This document shows, in pieces, positions 9,843-19,244 of a stretch of DNA of 64,000 nucleotides. Position numbers and translations under genes: made by a program. Where the stretch lies: contig CAVTRI010000001.1 in assembly GCA_963737075.1 (NCBI GenBank), positions 310,001-374,000 on the forward strand. Direction: 5' to 3'. The notes under the pieces are model-generated. The model saw only the letters and a program-made list of their open reading frames with translations. It did not search any database and was not told where the DNA came from. Position 1 is the stretch's first letter. Each line of letters starts with the position of its first letter. This stretch comes from CAVTRI01 sp963737075 (lineage in GTDB: Bacteria; Actinomycetota; Acidimicrobiia; Acidimicrobiales; Palsa-688).

Positions 9843-10415
9843 TCAGTAGTTTGCAGGCGGGTCGCTGGCAGGAAACGACGACATGCTGGCTTCGTCCACA
9901 ACGCCCCGGTTGAGGCGTTCGAGCAGACCGCGCAGATAGGCGGCCTGGCCCGCGTGCTGCAGACAGTCGGCGATCACGCTCACCACTCTGACCCCGAGGG
10001 TGACGGGCGGGTCCCAGCGCCGGTCGACGATCCGTTCGAGGTCCTCGTCTCGAAGGTCTCGCACCCAGGGCATCGTGTGCAGCTGGATGTCGGTGTGATA
10101 GCCGCGCAGGAGCTCACCGTCGATTCGGACCTGGGCGACCTGCTCTGCGCCGTGGCCGTACCCCGTGTCGTCGGCCTGTAACCGCAACCCGTACCGATCG
10201 AACCAGCCTCCTTGCGTCCACACCTCTTCGGTGCCCATGAGCTCTGAAAGGTGGTTGTCCTGGACACGGCTCAGGTGCCACACCAGCCAGGCGATCGAGT
10301 TGGCTTCCGGGTCGGGCTGCCAGGCAAGCTCCTGTACGCCCAGTCCGACCGTCGCCTCGCGAACGGCGTCCGCCACGCGGCCCAAGGCGTCCACGGCGAT
10401 GTCTCCCGCGTTCAT
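9843..10415 (-). CDS. DinB/DUF664 family protein (mycothiol-dependent-type enzyme fold)
   Basis: A four-helix DinB-superfamily protein of 190 residues. The signature WLVWHLSRVQDNHL and the C-terminal helix DCLQHAGQAAYLRGLLERL carry the histidines that bind metal in mycothiol S-transferases and maleylpyruvate isomerase relatives. A small-molecule thiol transfer or detoxification role is inferred from the family; the substrate is unknown. It converges with the sigma factor gene, 17 bp apart, and is divergent from Ku across 265 bp. Confidence 0.82.
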   Translation of the reverse strand: MNAGDIAVDALGRVADAVREATVGLGVQELAWQPDPEANSIAWLVWHLSRVQDNHLSELMGTEEVWTQGGWFDRYGLRLQADDTGYGHGAEQVAQVRIDGELLRGYHTDIQLHTMPWVRDLRDEDLERIVDRRWDPPVTLGVRVVSVIADCLQHAGQAAYLRGLLERLNRGVVDEASMSSFPASDPPANY

Positions 10416-10680
10416 GGTACAGGGCTACCCCGACAGACGCGCGGCCAATCCGTGCGGCTTCAACCGCGGGCAGTGCGGGTACGGCGATAGGCACGGAATC
10501 CGCCTTGTCGCCTGCAGCTCGCGTTCGTGTTCATGCTGGTCCCGCTGGCTGCCAGCGGCGTGTTGCTGCTGGCGCGCCGCCGTCGGCACGTGACCGACAT
10601 CGTCACCGCTGCTGCGGCCGAGCGAGGCGCCGCTTTGCAGCGACAGGTGTCCTCTACAGCTGACGGGGTAGATATGAACG

Positions 10681-11565
10681 GTGCCCAGAGCGGTGTGGAG
10701 CGGAGCGATCAGCTTCGGGCTCGTGAACGTGCCCGTGAAGGCCTTCAGCGCCCAGCACGACCATAACGTGCATTTTCATCAACTCGAGAAGGGCACCGGC
10801 GCTCGTGTCCGGTACCAGAAGGTCTCCGAGAAGTCCGAAAAGCCGCTCGACCCCGATGACATCGAGCTCGGCTACGAGCTCGGACGCGGCCACTATGTGG
10901 TCGTGAGCGACGACGAGTTGGAGGCGCTGCAGCCTCGCTCGGCGCGCACTGTCGACATCGCAGACTTCGTCGACCTCTCCGCGATCGACCCCGTCTTCTA
11001 CGAACGCACCTACTGGTTGGCTCCCGACGGCGAGGGGGCGGCGCGGTCATATGCGCTCCTGCTGTCCGCGATGGAGGACCAACAGCGTGCTGGCGTCGGC
11101 ACCGTGGTCATGCGCAACAAGCAGTACCTTTCCGCAATCCGACCCTTCGACGGGGCCCTCGCCCTGTCGACGATGCGCTTCGCGGACGAGGTCGCGGACC
11201 GATCGAGCATCGACGGGGTCCCCGACAGGCGAACGAAGCCCGCGCCGAACGAGCTCAAGCTGGCCCGCCAGATTATCGACGCCCTCGCCACGGACTGGGA
11301 TCCGGGCCGCTACCGGGATACGTACACCAACGAGCTGCGCGACCTGATCGAGCGCAAGGCCCGCGGCGAAGATGTGGTGGTGGAGCCGGAGGAGCGTCGG
11401 AGCGCCCAGATCGTCGACCTCACCAGGGCGCTCGAGGAGAGCATCGCCGCCGTTCGTGGCGGTCGCGGGTCTCGTGGCGCCAAGGCGTCCGGCAAACGCA
11501 CTGCTAGCAAGACGGCCAGCAAGACCGCCAGCAAGACGAGATCCAAGAGCAAGAAGAGCGCCTGA
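10681..11565 (+). CDS. ku: Non-homologous end-joining protein Ku
   Basis: Bacterial Ku of 294 residues: homodimeric DNA-end-binding ring that recruits LigD for non-homologous end joining. The start MPRAVWSGAISFGLVNVPVK is diagnostic, and the bridge region with MRNKQYLSAIRPFDGALAL is intact. The lysine/serine-rich C-terminal tail contains short ASKT repeats and is the usual low-complexity DNA-binding extension. The start is GTG at 10681. No ligD lies in this window, so the partner must be elsewhere. Confidence 0.95.
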   Translation: MPRAVWSGAISFGLVNVPVKAFSAQHDHNVHFHQLEKGTGARVRYQKVSEKSEKPLDPDDIELGYELGRGHYVVVSDDELEALQPRSARTVDIADFVDLSAIDPVFYERTYWLAPDGEGAARSYALLLSAMEDQQRAGVGTVVMRNKQYLSAIRPFDGALALSTMRFADEVADRSSIDGVPDRRTKPAPNELKLARQIIDALATDWDPGRYRDTYTNELRDLIERKARGEDVVVEPEERRSAQIVDLTRALEESIAAVRGGRGSRGAKASGKRTASKTASKTASKTRSKSKKSA

Positions 11566-11567
11566 GC

Positions 11568-13126
11568 TTACGGCCGGTACCCCATGGGTGACGGACCGAG
11601 CTGGGTCGCGAGGACCCCCTGAGCGTCGTGCACGAACTCGACGAGGAGCTGACGGGTGTCGGCGGGGTCAATGATGTCTTGGCCGGTGGCTTCCGCGGTG
11701 CGGAAAGGGGAAGCGATGGCTTCCAAACGGGCTTCGATCTCCAGCCGTTTGGCCTCGGGGTCAGGAGCGCCTTCGATCTGGCGCCGGTAGGCGGCGGCCG
11801 CCCCCCCGCTGATGTGCATCGACCCCCACCGGGCCGAGGGCCACGCATACCGGCGGAACATTCCCGACGGCCGGTGCTGACATTGCCCGGCGACCCCGAA
11901 CAGTCGGCCGACGACGAAGGTGATCCACGGCATGCGGCTTCGGCAGGTGACCCACACCAGCCGGGCGCCCGCCCGCTCGATGCCGGATCGCTCAGAGTCG
12001 GGGCCCACGAAAAACCCCGGCTCGTCGGCGAAGGACACCAGCGGCAGGTGGAACTGGTCGCAGAGCTGCAGAAGCCGAATCACCTTCTCGCCGGCGGCAA
12101 CGTCGGTGGCCCCGCCAAGGTGGACGGGGTTGTTGGCCATCACGCCCACCGGGTAACCGTCGACGCAGGCCAGGCCGGTCACCCGTGACTGGCCGTAGCC
12201 GGTGGCGATCTCGAACAGAGACCCACCGTCAACGACGACGTCGAGCAACCGGCGCACGTCGAACGGCTGGCGGCGATTGGCGGGCATCACCTCGCGCAGC
12301 ACCAAGGGGTCGGCGCCGGGAGAGACGGACGCCCAGCGGGGGGGCGGCAGGTCCACGCTTGCTGGCAAGTAGGAGAGAAACGCCCGCAGCTGCTCGATGG
12401 CTTCCTGCTCGCTGTCGGCGGCGTTGTCGACGACGCCGCTGACGGTGGTATGGATATGAGCACCGCCCAGCTCGTCTTTAGGGATTCCACCCCGAGTGCG
12501 GCCTTGACCACCGGCGGGCCGCCCGGGAACAGCTGGGCGGTGCCGCGCACCATCACGTTGAAATGCGACAGGCAGGCGTTGACCGCCGGCAGACCGGCTA
12601 CCGAGCCCATCACCGCCGAGGCGACCGGCACCGTCTGCAGCAGGTCCACGTCGACCCAGCTCCAGATGTTGCCGTCTGGCAGGTAGGTGCGGCCGATCTC
12701 CTCGAAGCTGCTCACGCTGCCGCCGCTGGCGTCCAGCAGTCGCACATACGGCACCCGCCACTCCAGGGCCCGACGATTCGCTCCCATCTCGGTGCCCAGC
12801 CCACCCGAGCCACGTGTCGCCGCCCCGCCCCGCACGGTGAAATCGCCGGCGCTGACGACCGCGGGTCGCCCATCGATCCGGCACATCCCGTGGACCTCCC
12901 CCTTGGGAGTAAAGGTCACCAGCTCGTCTCCGTCGTACGTCCCGGCACCGGCCAGCATCCCGAACTCCCGGAAGCTCCCGGGGTCGGCGAGCAGGTCGAT
13001 GCGTTCCCGGGCGGTGCGTTTCCCCGCCTCGTGTTGCCGCTTGATCGCGTCGGCGCCGCCCATCGCCAGCGCCAGCTCCTGGCGCCGCCGCAGCTCAGCC
13101 AGCTCCCGTTCCCAGGCCATCGTCAC
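11568..13126 (-). pseudogene. Acyl-CoA carboxylase carboxyltransferase (beta) subunit, single frameshift
   Basis: The two halves together make a full-length (about 515 residue) biotin-dependent carboxyltransferase of the propionyl/acetyl-CoA carboxylase beta type. The 5' part (13126 or 13120 down to about 12487) has the typical ERIDLLADPGSFREFG start and ends at VVKAALGVE. The rest continues in another frame from IPKDELGGAHIHT through DVRRLLDVVVDGGSLFE and an intact C-terminus to 11568. Restoring one A (GAATCC to GAAATCC) would rejoin them. It may be a true pseudogene or a one-base sequence error. A biotin carboxylase partner is not in the window. Confidence 0.85.
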
Positions 13127-13184
13127 CAGGTGCTGGGGGCCTCGAGCGGCGCGCGAGCCATGACGTCACGCTAGCCGTCGACGA

Positions 13185-14676
13185 TTATCGGAAGGCGGCG
13201 ATCACGGCGGCGAGCTGCTCCATCTGGCCGGAATCGGCGGGATCCGGGACGCGCAGCATGACTTCCCTCACGCCATCGTCGGCCAGCTCCCGGAAGCGTC
13301 CGACGTGGTCCTCGACGGTGCCGGCATGGAGAGCTGCCGCGGCTTGTCCCGACGCCACGCGCCGGGGCCGGAAGCGCTCGACCAACTCGGCCACGTGGCG
13401 GTCGTGGGCGCCGACGAGCGCCGGTGCGAGATGCGTCAACTCGACCGCAGCCGGATCCCGTCCCTCCCGATGACAGTGTTGCTGCAGAACGGTGGCCTTT
13501 CGCCGAACCGTCGCACGATCACCCATCACGTTCGCCAGATTCCGCGTAGCGGGCGGCCAGTCGCAGCGTGCGGCGCTCGCCTCCGCCGCCGACGAGGATC
13601 GGCACGTGCTCCTGGAGGGGGCGCGGGTAGCACATCGCTTCGGGCACCGTCACCTGCTTGCCGGAGAACGAAGGGCTGCCAGGGCCCCACAGCAGTGGGA
13701 GAAGCCGCAGGCTGTCCTCGAGCCGCCCGTATCGCTCGGCAATCGGGGGAAAGTCCCACCCGTATGCCAGGTGCTCCTCCCGATGCCATGCAGCGCCCAG
13801 CCCACACACGGCTCTCCCCACGCTGAGGACGTCGAGCGTGGCGATGATCTTTCCGAGGTGTGCCACGTTTCGGTAGGTGATTCCGGTGACGACCGTCCCC
13901 AGGCGCACCCGCTCGGTGCAGGCGGCCAGGTATGCGAGGGCGGTATAGCTCTCCAGGAAGTCCTCCCAGGGTCGGCCGAGCTGAGGAATCTGCCGGAAAT
14001 GGTCCATCACGTAGATCGCGTCGAATCCCGAGGCCTCAGCGAAACCGGCGATCCGGCGCAGCGCATTTCGGGCCGCCTTCGCTCCCCCGGGAAAGCCGAA
14101 GGACCCGAGGTGCAGACCGAAACGCAGCCCGACAGGGTCCTCGGCTTGACGCCGGGCAGCCTCCCCCGCAGCCACAAATGCCTCCGGCACCGCGCGGACC
14201 CCCTGCTCGGCGGACAGGACTGTGTTGTAGCCCTCGTGCGCAAGGTCCTCGCGCACACGTCGCCATGTGCGGAACTGGCCGGCAAGCACGGCAGCGGGGA
14301 CCGGCTTGGAGCGAGCTCTATTTCTCCGCCGGCACTCCTCCGGTGTCGTGTCGAACGCGACGGCGAAGCACGGCAAGCCCACGGCACGCGCCGCCGCGAG
14401 CCACGCCCGCCGCCTCGCGGCGTCGAAACCGAGGGTGTCGATCACGGTTGTCAGCCGGCGGCGCAAGCGGCGTTCGACGATGACATTGAGCAGGTCGAGG
14501 GCGTCTTCGCTGGCGGCGATGTCGTCCTCGCCCGAACCGACCATGGCCCGCAAGCGATCGCTCGACACCACCACGTCGGGCGGGAAGTTGGTCGACGCCC
14601 ACGTCGACTTCCCTGATGCGCCCGGGCCGGCGAGGACCAGCAGGCATGGCGACGGCAGACGCAAGGACTCCTGCAT
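13185..14676 (-). pseudogene. P-loop kinase / F420-type LLM oxidoreductase fusion, single frameshift
   Basis: Residues 1-170 are a small P-loop nucleotide kinase-like domain (Walker A GPGASGKST, then DTLGFDAARRRAW and the RRRNRARSKPVP lid). From about residue 180 a luciferase-like monooxygenase domain follows (LRFGLHLGSF, YVMDHFRQIPQLG, LGTVVTGITYRNVAHLGK, ILVGGGGERRTLRLAARYAE), of the kind that uses coenzyme F420. The frame breaks near 13535: the first frame ends in ESGERDG while the second resumes with ANVMGDRATVRRK and runs to 13185. One extra G explains it. The fused polypeptide would be about 497 residues. Broken gene or base error cannot be told apart here. Confidence 0.8.
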
Positions 14677-14722
14677 GCCCTCAGTGTGCCCCGCGATGTA
14701 TCTGCTGTCACCCGGGGTTGGC

Positions 14723-14738
14723 CCAACCGTTTGGTTGG
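14723..14738. promoter_or_regulatory. Palindromic operator candidate upstream of TetR gene
   Basis: CCAACCGTTTGGTTGG is a perfect inverted repeat (six-base arms, four-base centre) about 80 bp before the TetR gene and upstream of the divergent kinase/LLM gene. Twelve of sixteen positions match a second site at 17044-17059. TetR self-regulation is inferred. Confidence 0.55.
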
Positions 14739-14817
14739 TCGAGTGCTTTCGCTGATAATCTCATCTCCAGTTCTGTCCCTGGTCGGCGTTCGCCGGCAAC
14801 TTCCGAGAAGGACCTAG

Positions 14818-15519
14818 ATGTCGGTAGCCGAAAACTTCGAACGAGCCGTGCCCCCCAAGGCCAGGCGGACGCGCGAGGTCGGTAGTCGGTTCGAAGACAT
14901 CGTGGACGCCGCCGCGAGACTGTTTTCCGAACAGGGCTATGCAGCGACGAGTATTCAGGACATCGCGGACAGCGTCGGGATGCTGAAGGGAAGCCTCTAC
15001 CACTACATCCATACCAAGGAGGACCTGCTCGACGCCGTCATCCATGAGGCGCACCAGCACACCGCAGCGCTTGGTGTGGAGGCGCTGGCGATGGAAGGCG
15101 ACGCTCTCACCAAGCTGGCCTACGTCGTCGAACGCCATCTGACCGGAGCGACGGGCAATCTGGCGAAGGTTCGTGCCTTCTACCAGGAGGCGAAGTTCCT
15201 GCCGCCGGAGAGGCTGGCGAGCATCCTGGCAACCCGTGACAGCTACGAGCACGCCATTCGTCAGATCATTGCCATCGGTCAGCAGGAGGGAACGATTGCT
15301 TCCCATCTCGATCCCACCTTGACGGCGATCGCCATCCTGGCCGTCCTCAACTCGGTGCAGCAGTGGTTCCGCCCCGATGGACCGCGCTCCTTGGAAGAGG
15401 TCACCGCCAGCTTCACCGACCTCATCCTTCGCAGCGTGTCGGCGCAACCCCTGGCAATTCCGGCTGTAAAGGGAGCGAAGCAATCGGGTAGGCGACGGAC
15501 GCGCGCCGCCAAGCGCTGA
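14818..15519 (+). CDS. TetR/AcrR family transcriptional regulator
   Basis: A regulator of 233 residues with an N-terminal TetR helix-turn-helix (IVDAAARLFSEQGYAATSIQDIADSVGMLKGSLYHYIHTKEDLL, residues about 27-70) and a ligand-binding helical C-terminus. The last 20 residues are basic. It converges with the HpaB-like gene (25 bp gap). Similar palindromes precede this gene and the HpaB-like gene, so it is the likely local regulator of the catabolic island, probably responding to a CoA thioester or the substrate. Confidence 0.9.
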   Translation: MSVAENFERAVPPKARRTREVGSRFEDIVDAAARLFSEQGYAATSIQDIADSVGMLKGSLYHYIHTKEDLLDAVIHEAHQHTAALGVEALAMEGDALTKLAYVVERHLTGATGNLAKVRAFYQEAKFLPPERLASILATRDSYEHAIRQIIAIGQQEGTIASHLDPTLTAIAILAVLNSVQQWFRPDGPRSLEEVTASFTDLILRSVSAQPLAIPAVKGAKQSGRRRTRAAKR

Positions 15520-15543
15520 GCTTCTGGCGCGGACGCCGAGCGC

Positions 15544-16932
15544 TCAGGGGGAGCGGAGGGTGACGCCGGCGAGCTCGGCCGCGAGGGAGCGTGCCCGCTC
15601 GAAGTCGTAGTGTCTGCGGGTCACGAGCCGCTGGGCGTAGAGCCCGCCACCGGCCTGGAGGCTCGTCACGAGGTGCCATCCGCCGTAGCTGTCGGCGGTC
15701 ATGTCGCGGATGGAATGAAAGAGCCTCATTCGGTATTCGGCGTCGATGTCCGGGCCGGTGCTGATGTATTTACGCAGGTGATCACCGACGCGTTCGTTTT
15801 CGATATCGCCGACGGACGGCATCGTGATGACGGATCCGCCGGCGATGTCGTGGAGGTGGCGCACCATGAGGTTGAAGTTGGCCGCGCCGGTGTACTTGGC
15901 TGCGTTGGTGAAGAGCTCGTCGGGGAAGCAGTAGCCCTCAGGGGTGGTGTGGGCGTTGCTGAGGGCAGCCTCCAACCCCGCTCTCAGCATGGTGGCGTGG
16001 ATGGCCATTTCGTCGATCTTCTCCTTGATGTGGGAGACCCCCTGCAACCCGTTGGCTTCGGCGACGAGCGTTGCCAACCCGACCATCTCGTCGGCTTGGC
16101 GGACCATGGCTGACATCCCGCCCAACCGCTCCCACAGACCGAGGGAGTGTGCGAACACCGCGGCGAACTGGCCCTGACCGTCCAGGAACACCCGCTCGTA
16201 AGGGACGAACACGTCATCGAAGATGACGAACCCGTCGGGCATCGAATGCTTTGAAGAGATCGGGAAGTGCCGCACGTCGTCGCTGCGGGGGTGGTAGGTG
16301 ACGTTGACGATACGGACTCCCGGCGAATTGACCGGCACTGCACACGTAACCGCGTAGTCCTCTTCGCCGCTCTTCATGTTCTTGGTTGGCATGACCATGA
16401 GATCGTGGCCGAACGAGGCGCCGGAGATGTGCAGCTTGGCCCCGCGGATGACCAGGCCGTCGCTGCCGCGACGGACGACACGGGTGTACATGTCGGGGTC
16501 GTGTTGTTTCGACGGCGGCAGGCTCCGGTTGCCCTTGGCGTCGGTAATGCACTCGGTGATCCGGATGTCGTCGACGAGGGCCTGCTCGGCATACGCCTGG
16601 ATCCGCTCGTAGCACTCTGGCGCCGCGGACTGTTCCAGTTTGGGTGCCGCGGTGAGCACAGTCATAAGCGACTGATACGTCACGTTGAGGACCAGGTCGA
16701 CTTCGTGCAATAGCGGGATCCGGTCCCGCATCTCGTCGCTCGAGCGCGGCGCGGCCATGAGCGGATTGGTGGCGCCGGGCGCCGAGGAGTAGTACTTGTC
16801 ATATCCTTCGGCGACCTGGTCGATGGCGACCGCGAGGGCTGGGACCGATTCGAGGTCCTCGACCTGGATGCCCTCAAAGAATGTCTCTCGACCGTCTCGC
16901 AGTGACTCTCGGTACTCGGCGCCGGTCTTCAT
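15544..16932 (-). CDS. HpaB / 4-hydroxybutyryl-CoA dehydratase superfamily enzyme
   Basis: About 462 residues from the ATG at 16932, chosen for the AGGGGA stretch upstream; an in-frame ATG at 16965 is an alternative. Strong family blocks are visible: GNRSLPPSKQHDPDMYTRVV, VIRGAKLHISGASFGHDLMV, FVIFDDVFVPYERVFL and SVGDIENERVGDHLRKYI. The family contains FADH2-dependent aromatic hydroxylases and the [4Fe-4S] 4-hydroxybutyryl-CoA dehydratase. In the segment where the dehydratase has its His/Cys cluster ligands (recalled), this protein reads SLGLWERLGGMSAM, with neither. A flavin monooxygenase or acyl-CoA-dehydrogenase-like role is therefore more likely. Substrate unknown. Confidence 0.82.
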   Translation of the reverse strand: MKTGAEYRESLRDGRETFFEGIQVEDLESVPALAVAIDQVAEGYDKYYSSAPGATNPLMAAPRSSDEMRDRIPLLHEVDLVLNVTYQSLMTVLTAAPKLEQSAAPECYERIQAYAEQALVDDIRITECITDAKGNRSLPPSKQHDPDMYTRVVRRGSDGLVIRGAKLHISGASFGHDLMVMPTKNMKSGEEDYAVTCAVPVNSPGVRIVNVTYHPRSDDVRHFPISSKHSMPDGFVIFDDVFVPYERVFLDGQGQFAAVFAHSLGLWERLGGMSAMVRQADEMVGLATLVAEANGLQGVSHIKEKIDEMAIHATMLRAGLEAALSNAHTTPEGYCFPDELFTNAAKYTGAANFNLMVRHLHDIAGGSVITMPSVGDIENERVGDHLRKYISTGPDIDAEYRMRLFHSIRDMTADSYGGWHLVTSLQAGGGLYAQRLVTRRHYDFERARSLAAELAGVTLRSP

Positions 16933-17043
16933 CGCGTCGTTCCCCTGGCCATGCGATCCTCCCATCTCGAAGCCGTGTCGGAAGAGGCGCTGGGGGACAA
17001 TATCCGTTACGGCCAGACAAAACAAAGGGTAGGACAGAGAGAA

Positions 17044-17059
17044 CCAAACGAATGGTTGA
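17044..17059. promoter_or_regulatory. Second operator-like palindrome between HpaB-like and monooxygenase genes
   Basis: CCAAACGAATGGTTGA lies in the divergent region between the HpaB-like gene and the remnant/monooxygenase pair and matches 12 of 16 positions of the palindrome at 14723-14738. A further CGTTTGG half-site is at 17104-17110. Shared control by the TetR protein is inferred. Confidence 0.45.
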
Positions 17060-17201
17060 CCTAAGACCAGAAGCGTTCTAGAGTGACCCCGTCGCCGAGC
17101 AGACGTTTGGACAGTCGGGTCCCCGGTTCGCCGGGGAAACGGGAGGGCGCGGACCGAAGCCAGCAGGTTCCGCCCGACGCCATGACCGGGGGAGAACCAC
17201 G

Positions 17202-17288
17202 ATGAAGACCAAAGCCGCACTGCTGTGGCAGCCAGGGCAGGACGGGGAGATGGGCGGCGTCATCCATTACAGCGACGCCGACTGGTAA
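17202..17288 (+). pseudogene. 28-codon remnant of a zinc alcohol dehydrogenase N-terminus
   Basis: An ATG with a good ribosome binding site (GGGGGAG, then the ATG at 17202) opens a 28-codon frame starting MKTKAALLWQPGQDGEM, ending TAA at 17288, 11 bp before the monooxygenase start. The first fourteen residues are those of NDMA-type alcohol dehydrogenases; then similarity ends. I read it as the stump of a deleted dehydrogenase whose translation start is kept, perhaps now acting as a leader peptide. Confidence 0.5.
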
Positions 17289-17299
17289 GGAGGCGCAGT

Positions 17300-19216
17300 A
17301 TGGAAGGTGTCGAGCCGATCACCGAGGACGACTCGTTCATCGAAGCGGCGTTGCGGGACGCCGAGATTCCTGCGCTTTTCCCCGCGCTCGCCCAGGCCAC
17401 CGGCGACCTGTCGATCCTACGGGAGGACCTCCGTCCTGACCCGTCGGATCTCCTCGGTGCGCAGGGAGGTCTTTCGGACGACCAGCTTGTCGCTGCCCGC
17501 TCATTGGCCCTCGACGTCTTGCGGCGGTTCCGGGACGCCGGGAGCCCTCAACCGCCTGCGCCGAGCATGTCTGCGCTGGCGGAGATGGTTCGTTTCATGG
17601 CCGGTTCCGTCATGGGAGACGACGACCTGCCCTTCCTGTCCGAGCAGTTGGGTCTCCTCGGCGACACCTCCGCACCCGGCTGGGACAAGGCGTCACTGGC
17701 GCCAGACGTGGACTTCCGCGTCGTCGTCATTGGAGCAGGAATATCGGGGCTGGCGGCGGCCTATCGCTTGCAAGAAGCCGGCGTGCCGTACGTGGTCTTC
17801 GAGAAGAACGACGACGTCGGCGGGACGTGGCACGAAAACATCTACCCCGGGTGCCGCGTCGACGTGGCCAATCACCTCTTCAGCTACTCCTTCGCCCAGC
17901 GCGAGGAATGGCCCGAGCACTTTTCGACCCAAGGGGTCCTCCACGAGTACCTGGGGGGCTTCGCCCGTGAACACCATCTGGACGAGCACGTGCGCTTCCG
18001 GACCGAGGTGGTTTCCGCAGTGTTTTCCGAGGCCGACGGCACATGGACTGTCACGGCCCGGCGAGACGACGGCGCCGAGGAGGTCATCGAGGCCAACGCG
18101 GTGATCAGCGCCGTCGGCCAGCTGAATCGTCCGTCCTATCCCAATATTCCGGGCATCGGTGACTTTGGCGGTCCATCATTCCACTCTGCCCGTTGGGACC
18201 CCAATACCAAGCTGGATGGGCAGGTGGTCGGAGTGATCGGCACGGGCGCCACCGGGCTGCAGCTCATCCCCGTCGTCGCCGAGCAAGCCGCCGAGGTCAT
18301 CGTCTTCCAGCGGACGGCGCCATGGTTGGCGCCGACTCCCGACTATCACGACTCCGTTGCTCCTGGCCTGCGGTGGCTCTTCCATCACGTCCCCTCCTAC
18401 TCGGAGTGGTACCGCTGCTGGCTGTTTTGCAGCTATGCCGAGGGGCTGCTTCCTTCGGCGAAGGTCGACCCGGAGTGGCACGAGGGCGAGCGATCCGTCT
18501 CGGCCGCCAATGACGAATTGCGGGAGGGTCTGGTCGCCTACCTCACCGAGCAATTCGCCGAGCGTCCTGACCTGCTGCCCAAAGTGATCCCCGACTACCC
18601 TCCGGCCGCCAAACGCATGCTCCGCGACAACGGCATCTGGGCCCGTACGCTCAAGCGAGACAATGTCCGCTTGGTCACCGATACGATCGATCGGGTCACC
18701 GCTGACGGCGTCCGAACCGTCCAAGGAGGGGACCACCCGGTGGATGTGCTGGTGCTGGCGACCGGGTTCCAGGCGTCTCGGTTTCTGATGCCGATGACGG
18801 TCAAGGGGCGCGGTGGCGTCGACCTGCACGAGCAGTGGGGCGGCGACGCCCGGGCGTACCTCGGGATGACCGTCCCCGGTTTCCCTAACTTGTTCTGCCT
18901 GTACGGCCCCAACACCAACATCGTCGTCAACGGGAGCATCATCTTCTTCTCTGAGTGCTCCGTTACGTACATCATGGACGGCATCCGGCAGTTGCTGAGT
19001 GCGAGGCAGCGCACTATGGAGTGTCGAGAGGATGTCTTCTGGGCGTACAACCGGGAGGTAGACGAGGCCAACCGGCACATGGCCTGGGGCGCATCGACAG
19101 TCAATACATGGTACAAGAACGCCCTCGGGAGGGTGAGCCAAAACTGGCCGTTCTCTCTCCGCGAATATTGGCAGCGAACCAGAAGAGTTAGTCCGTCAGA
19201 TTATGTCTTCGGATAA
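17300..19216 (+). CDS. Flavin-containing Baeyer-Villiger-type monooxygenase
   Basis: A protein of 638 residues from the ATG at 17300 (GGAGGCGCAGT upstream). It would oxidise a ketone to an ester or lactone with NADPH, FAD and O2. FAD Rossmann motif VVIGAGISGLAAAYRLQEAG lies near residue 137, the NADPH motif VIGTGATGLQLIP near 313, and between them FGGPSFHSARWD fits the Baeyer-Villiger fingerprint FxGxxxHxxxW. An N-terminal extension of about 130 residues precedes the FAD domain, as in long actinobacterial members. It lies directly upstream of the importer genes, suggesting a cyclic ketone or steroid-like intermediate. Confidence 0.9.
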   Translation: MEGVEPITEDDSFIEAALRDAEIPALFPALAQATGDLSILREDLRPDPSDLLGAQGGLSDDQLVAARSLALDVLRRFRDAGSPQPPAPSMSALAEMVRFMAGSVMGDDDLPFLSEQLGLLGDTSAPGWDKASLAPDVDFRVVVIGAGISGLAAAYRLQEAGVPYVVFEKNDDVGGTWHENIYPGCRVDVANHLFSYSFAQREEWPEHFSTQGVLHEYLGGFAREHHLDEHVRFRTEVVSAVFSEADGTWTVTARRDDGAEEVIEANAVISAVGQLNRPSYPNIPGIGDFGGPSFHSARWDPNTKLDGQVVGVIGTGATGLQLIPVVAEQAAEVIVFQRTAPWLAPTPDYHDSVAPGLRWLFHHVPSYSEWYRCWLFCSYAEGLLPSAKVDPEWHEGERSVSAANDELREGLVAYLTEQFAERPDLLPKVIPDYPPAAKRMLRDNGIWARTLKRDNVRLVTDTIDRVTADGVRTVQGGDHPVDVLVLATGFQASRFLMPMTVKGRGGVDLHEQWGGDARAYLGMTVPGFPNLFCLYGPNTNIVVNGSIIFFSECSVTYIMDGIRQLLSARQRTMECREDVFWAYNREVDEANRHMAWGASTVNTWYKNALGRVSQNWPFSLREYWQRTRRVSPSDYVFG

Positions 19217-19244
19217 CACACACATACAGGGGGAATAAGACAGC

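Noticed and set aside
10527..10766. 79-codon frame with a hydrophobic start before Ku
   Set aside because: Although MFMLVPLAASGVLLLARRRR looks like a membrane helix, it runs into the Ku gene in another frame and has no clear ribosome binding site; at most a remnant.
15544..16932. 4-hydroxybutyryl-CoA dehydratase
   Set aside because: Cluster-binding His/Cys positions are not seen, so that specific name would overreach.
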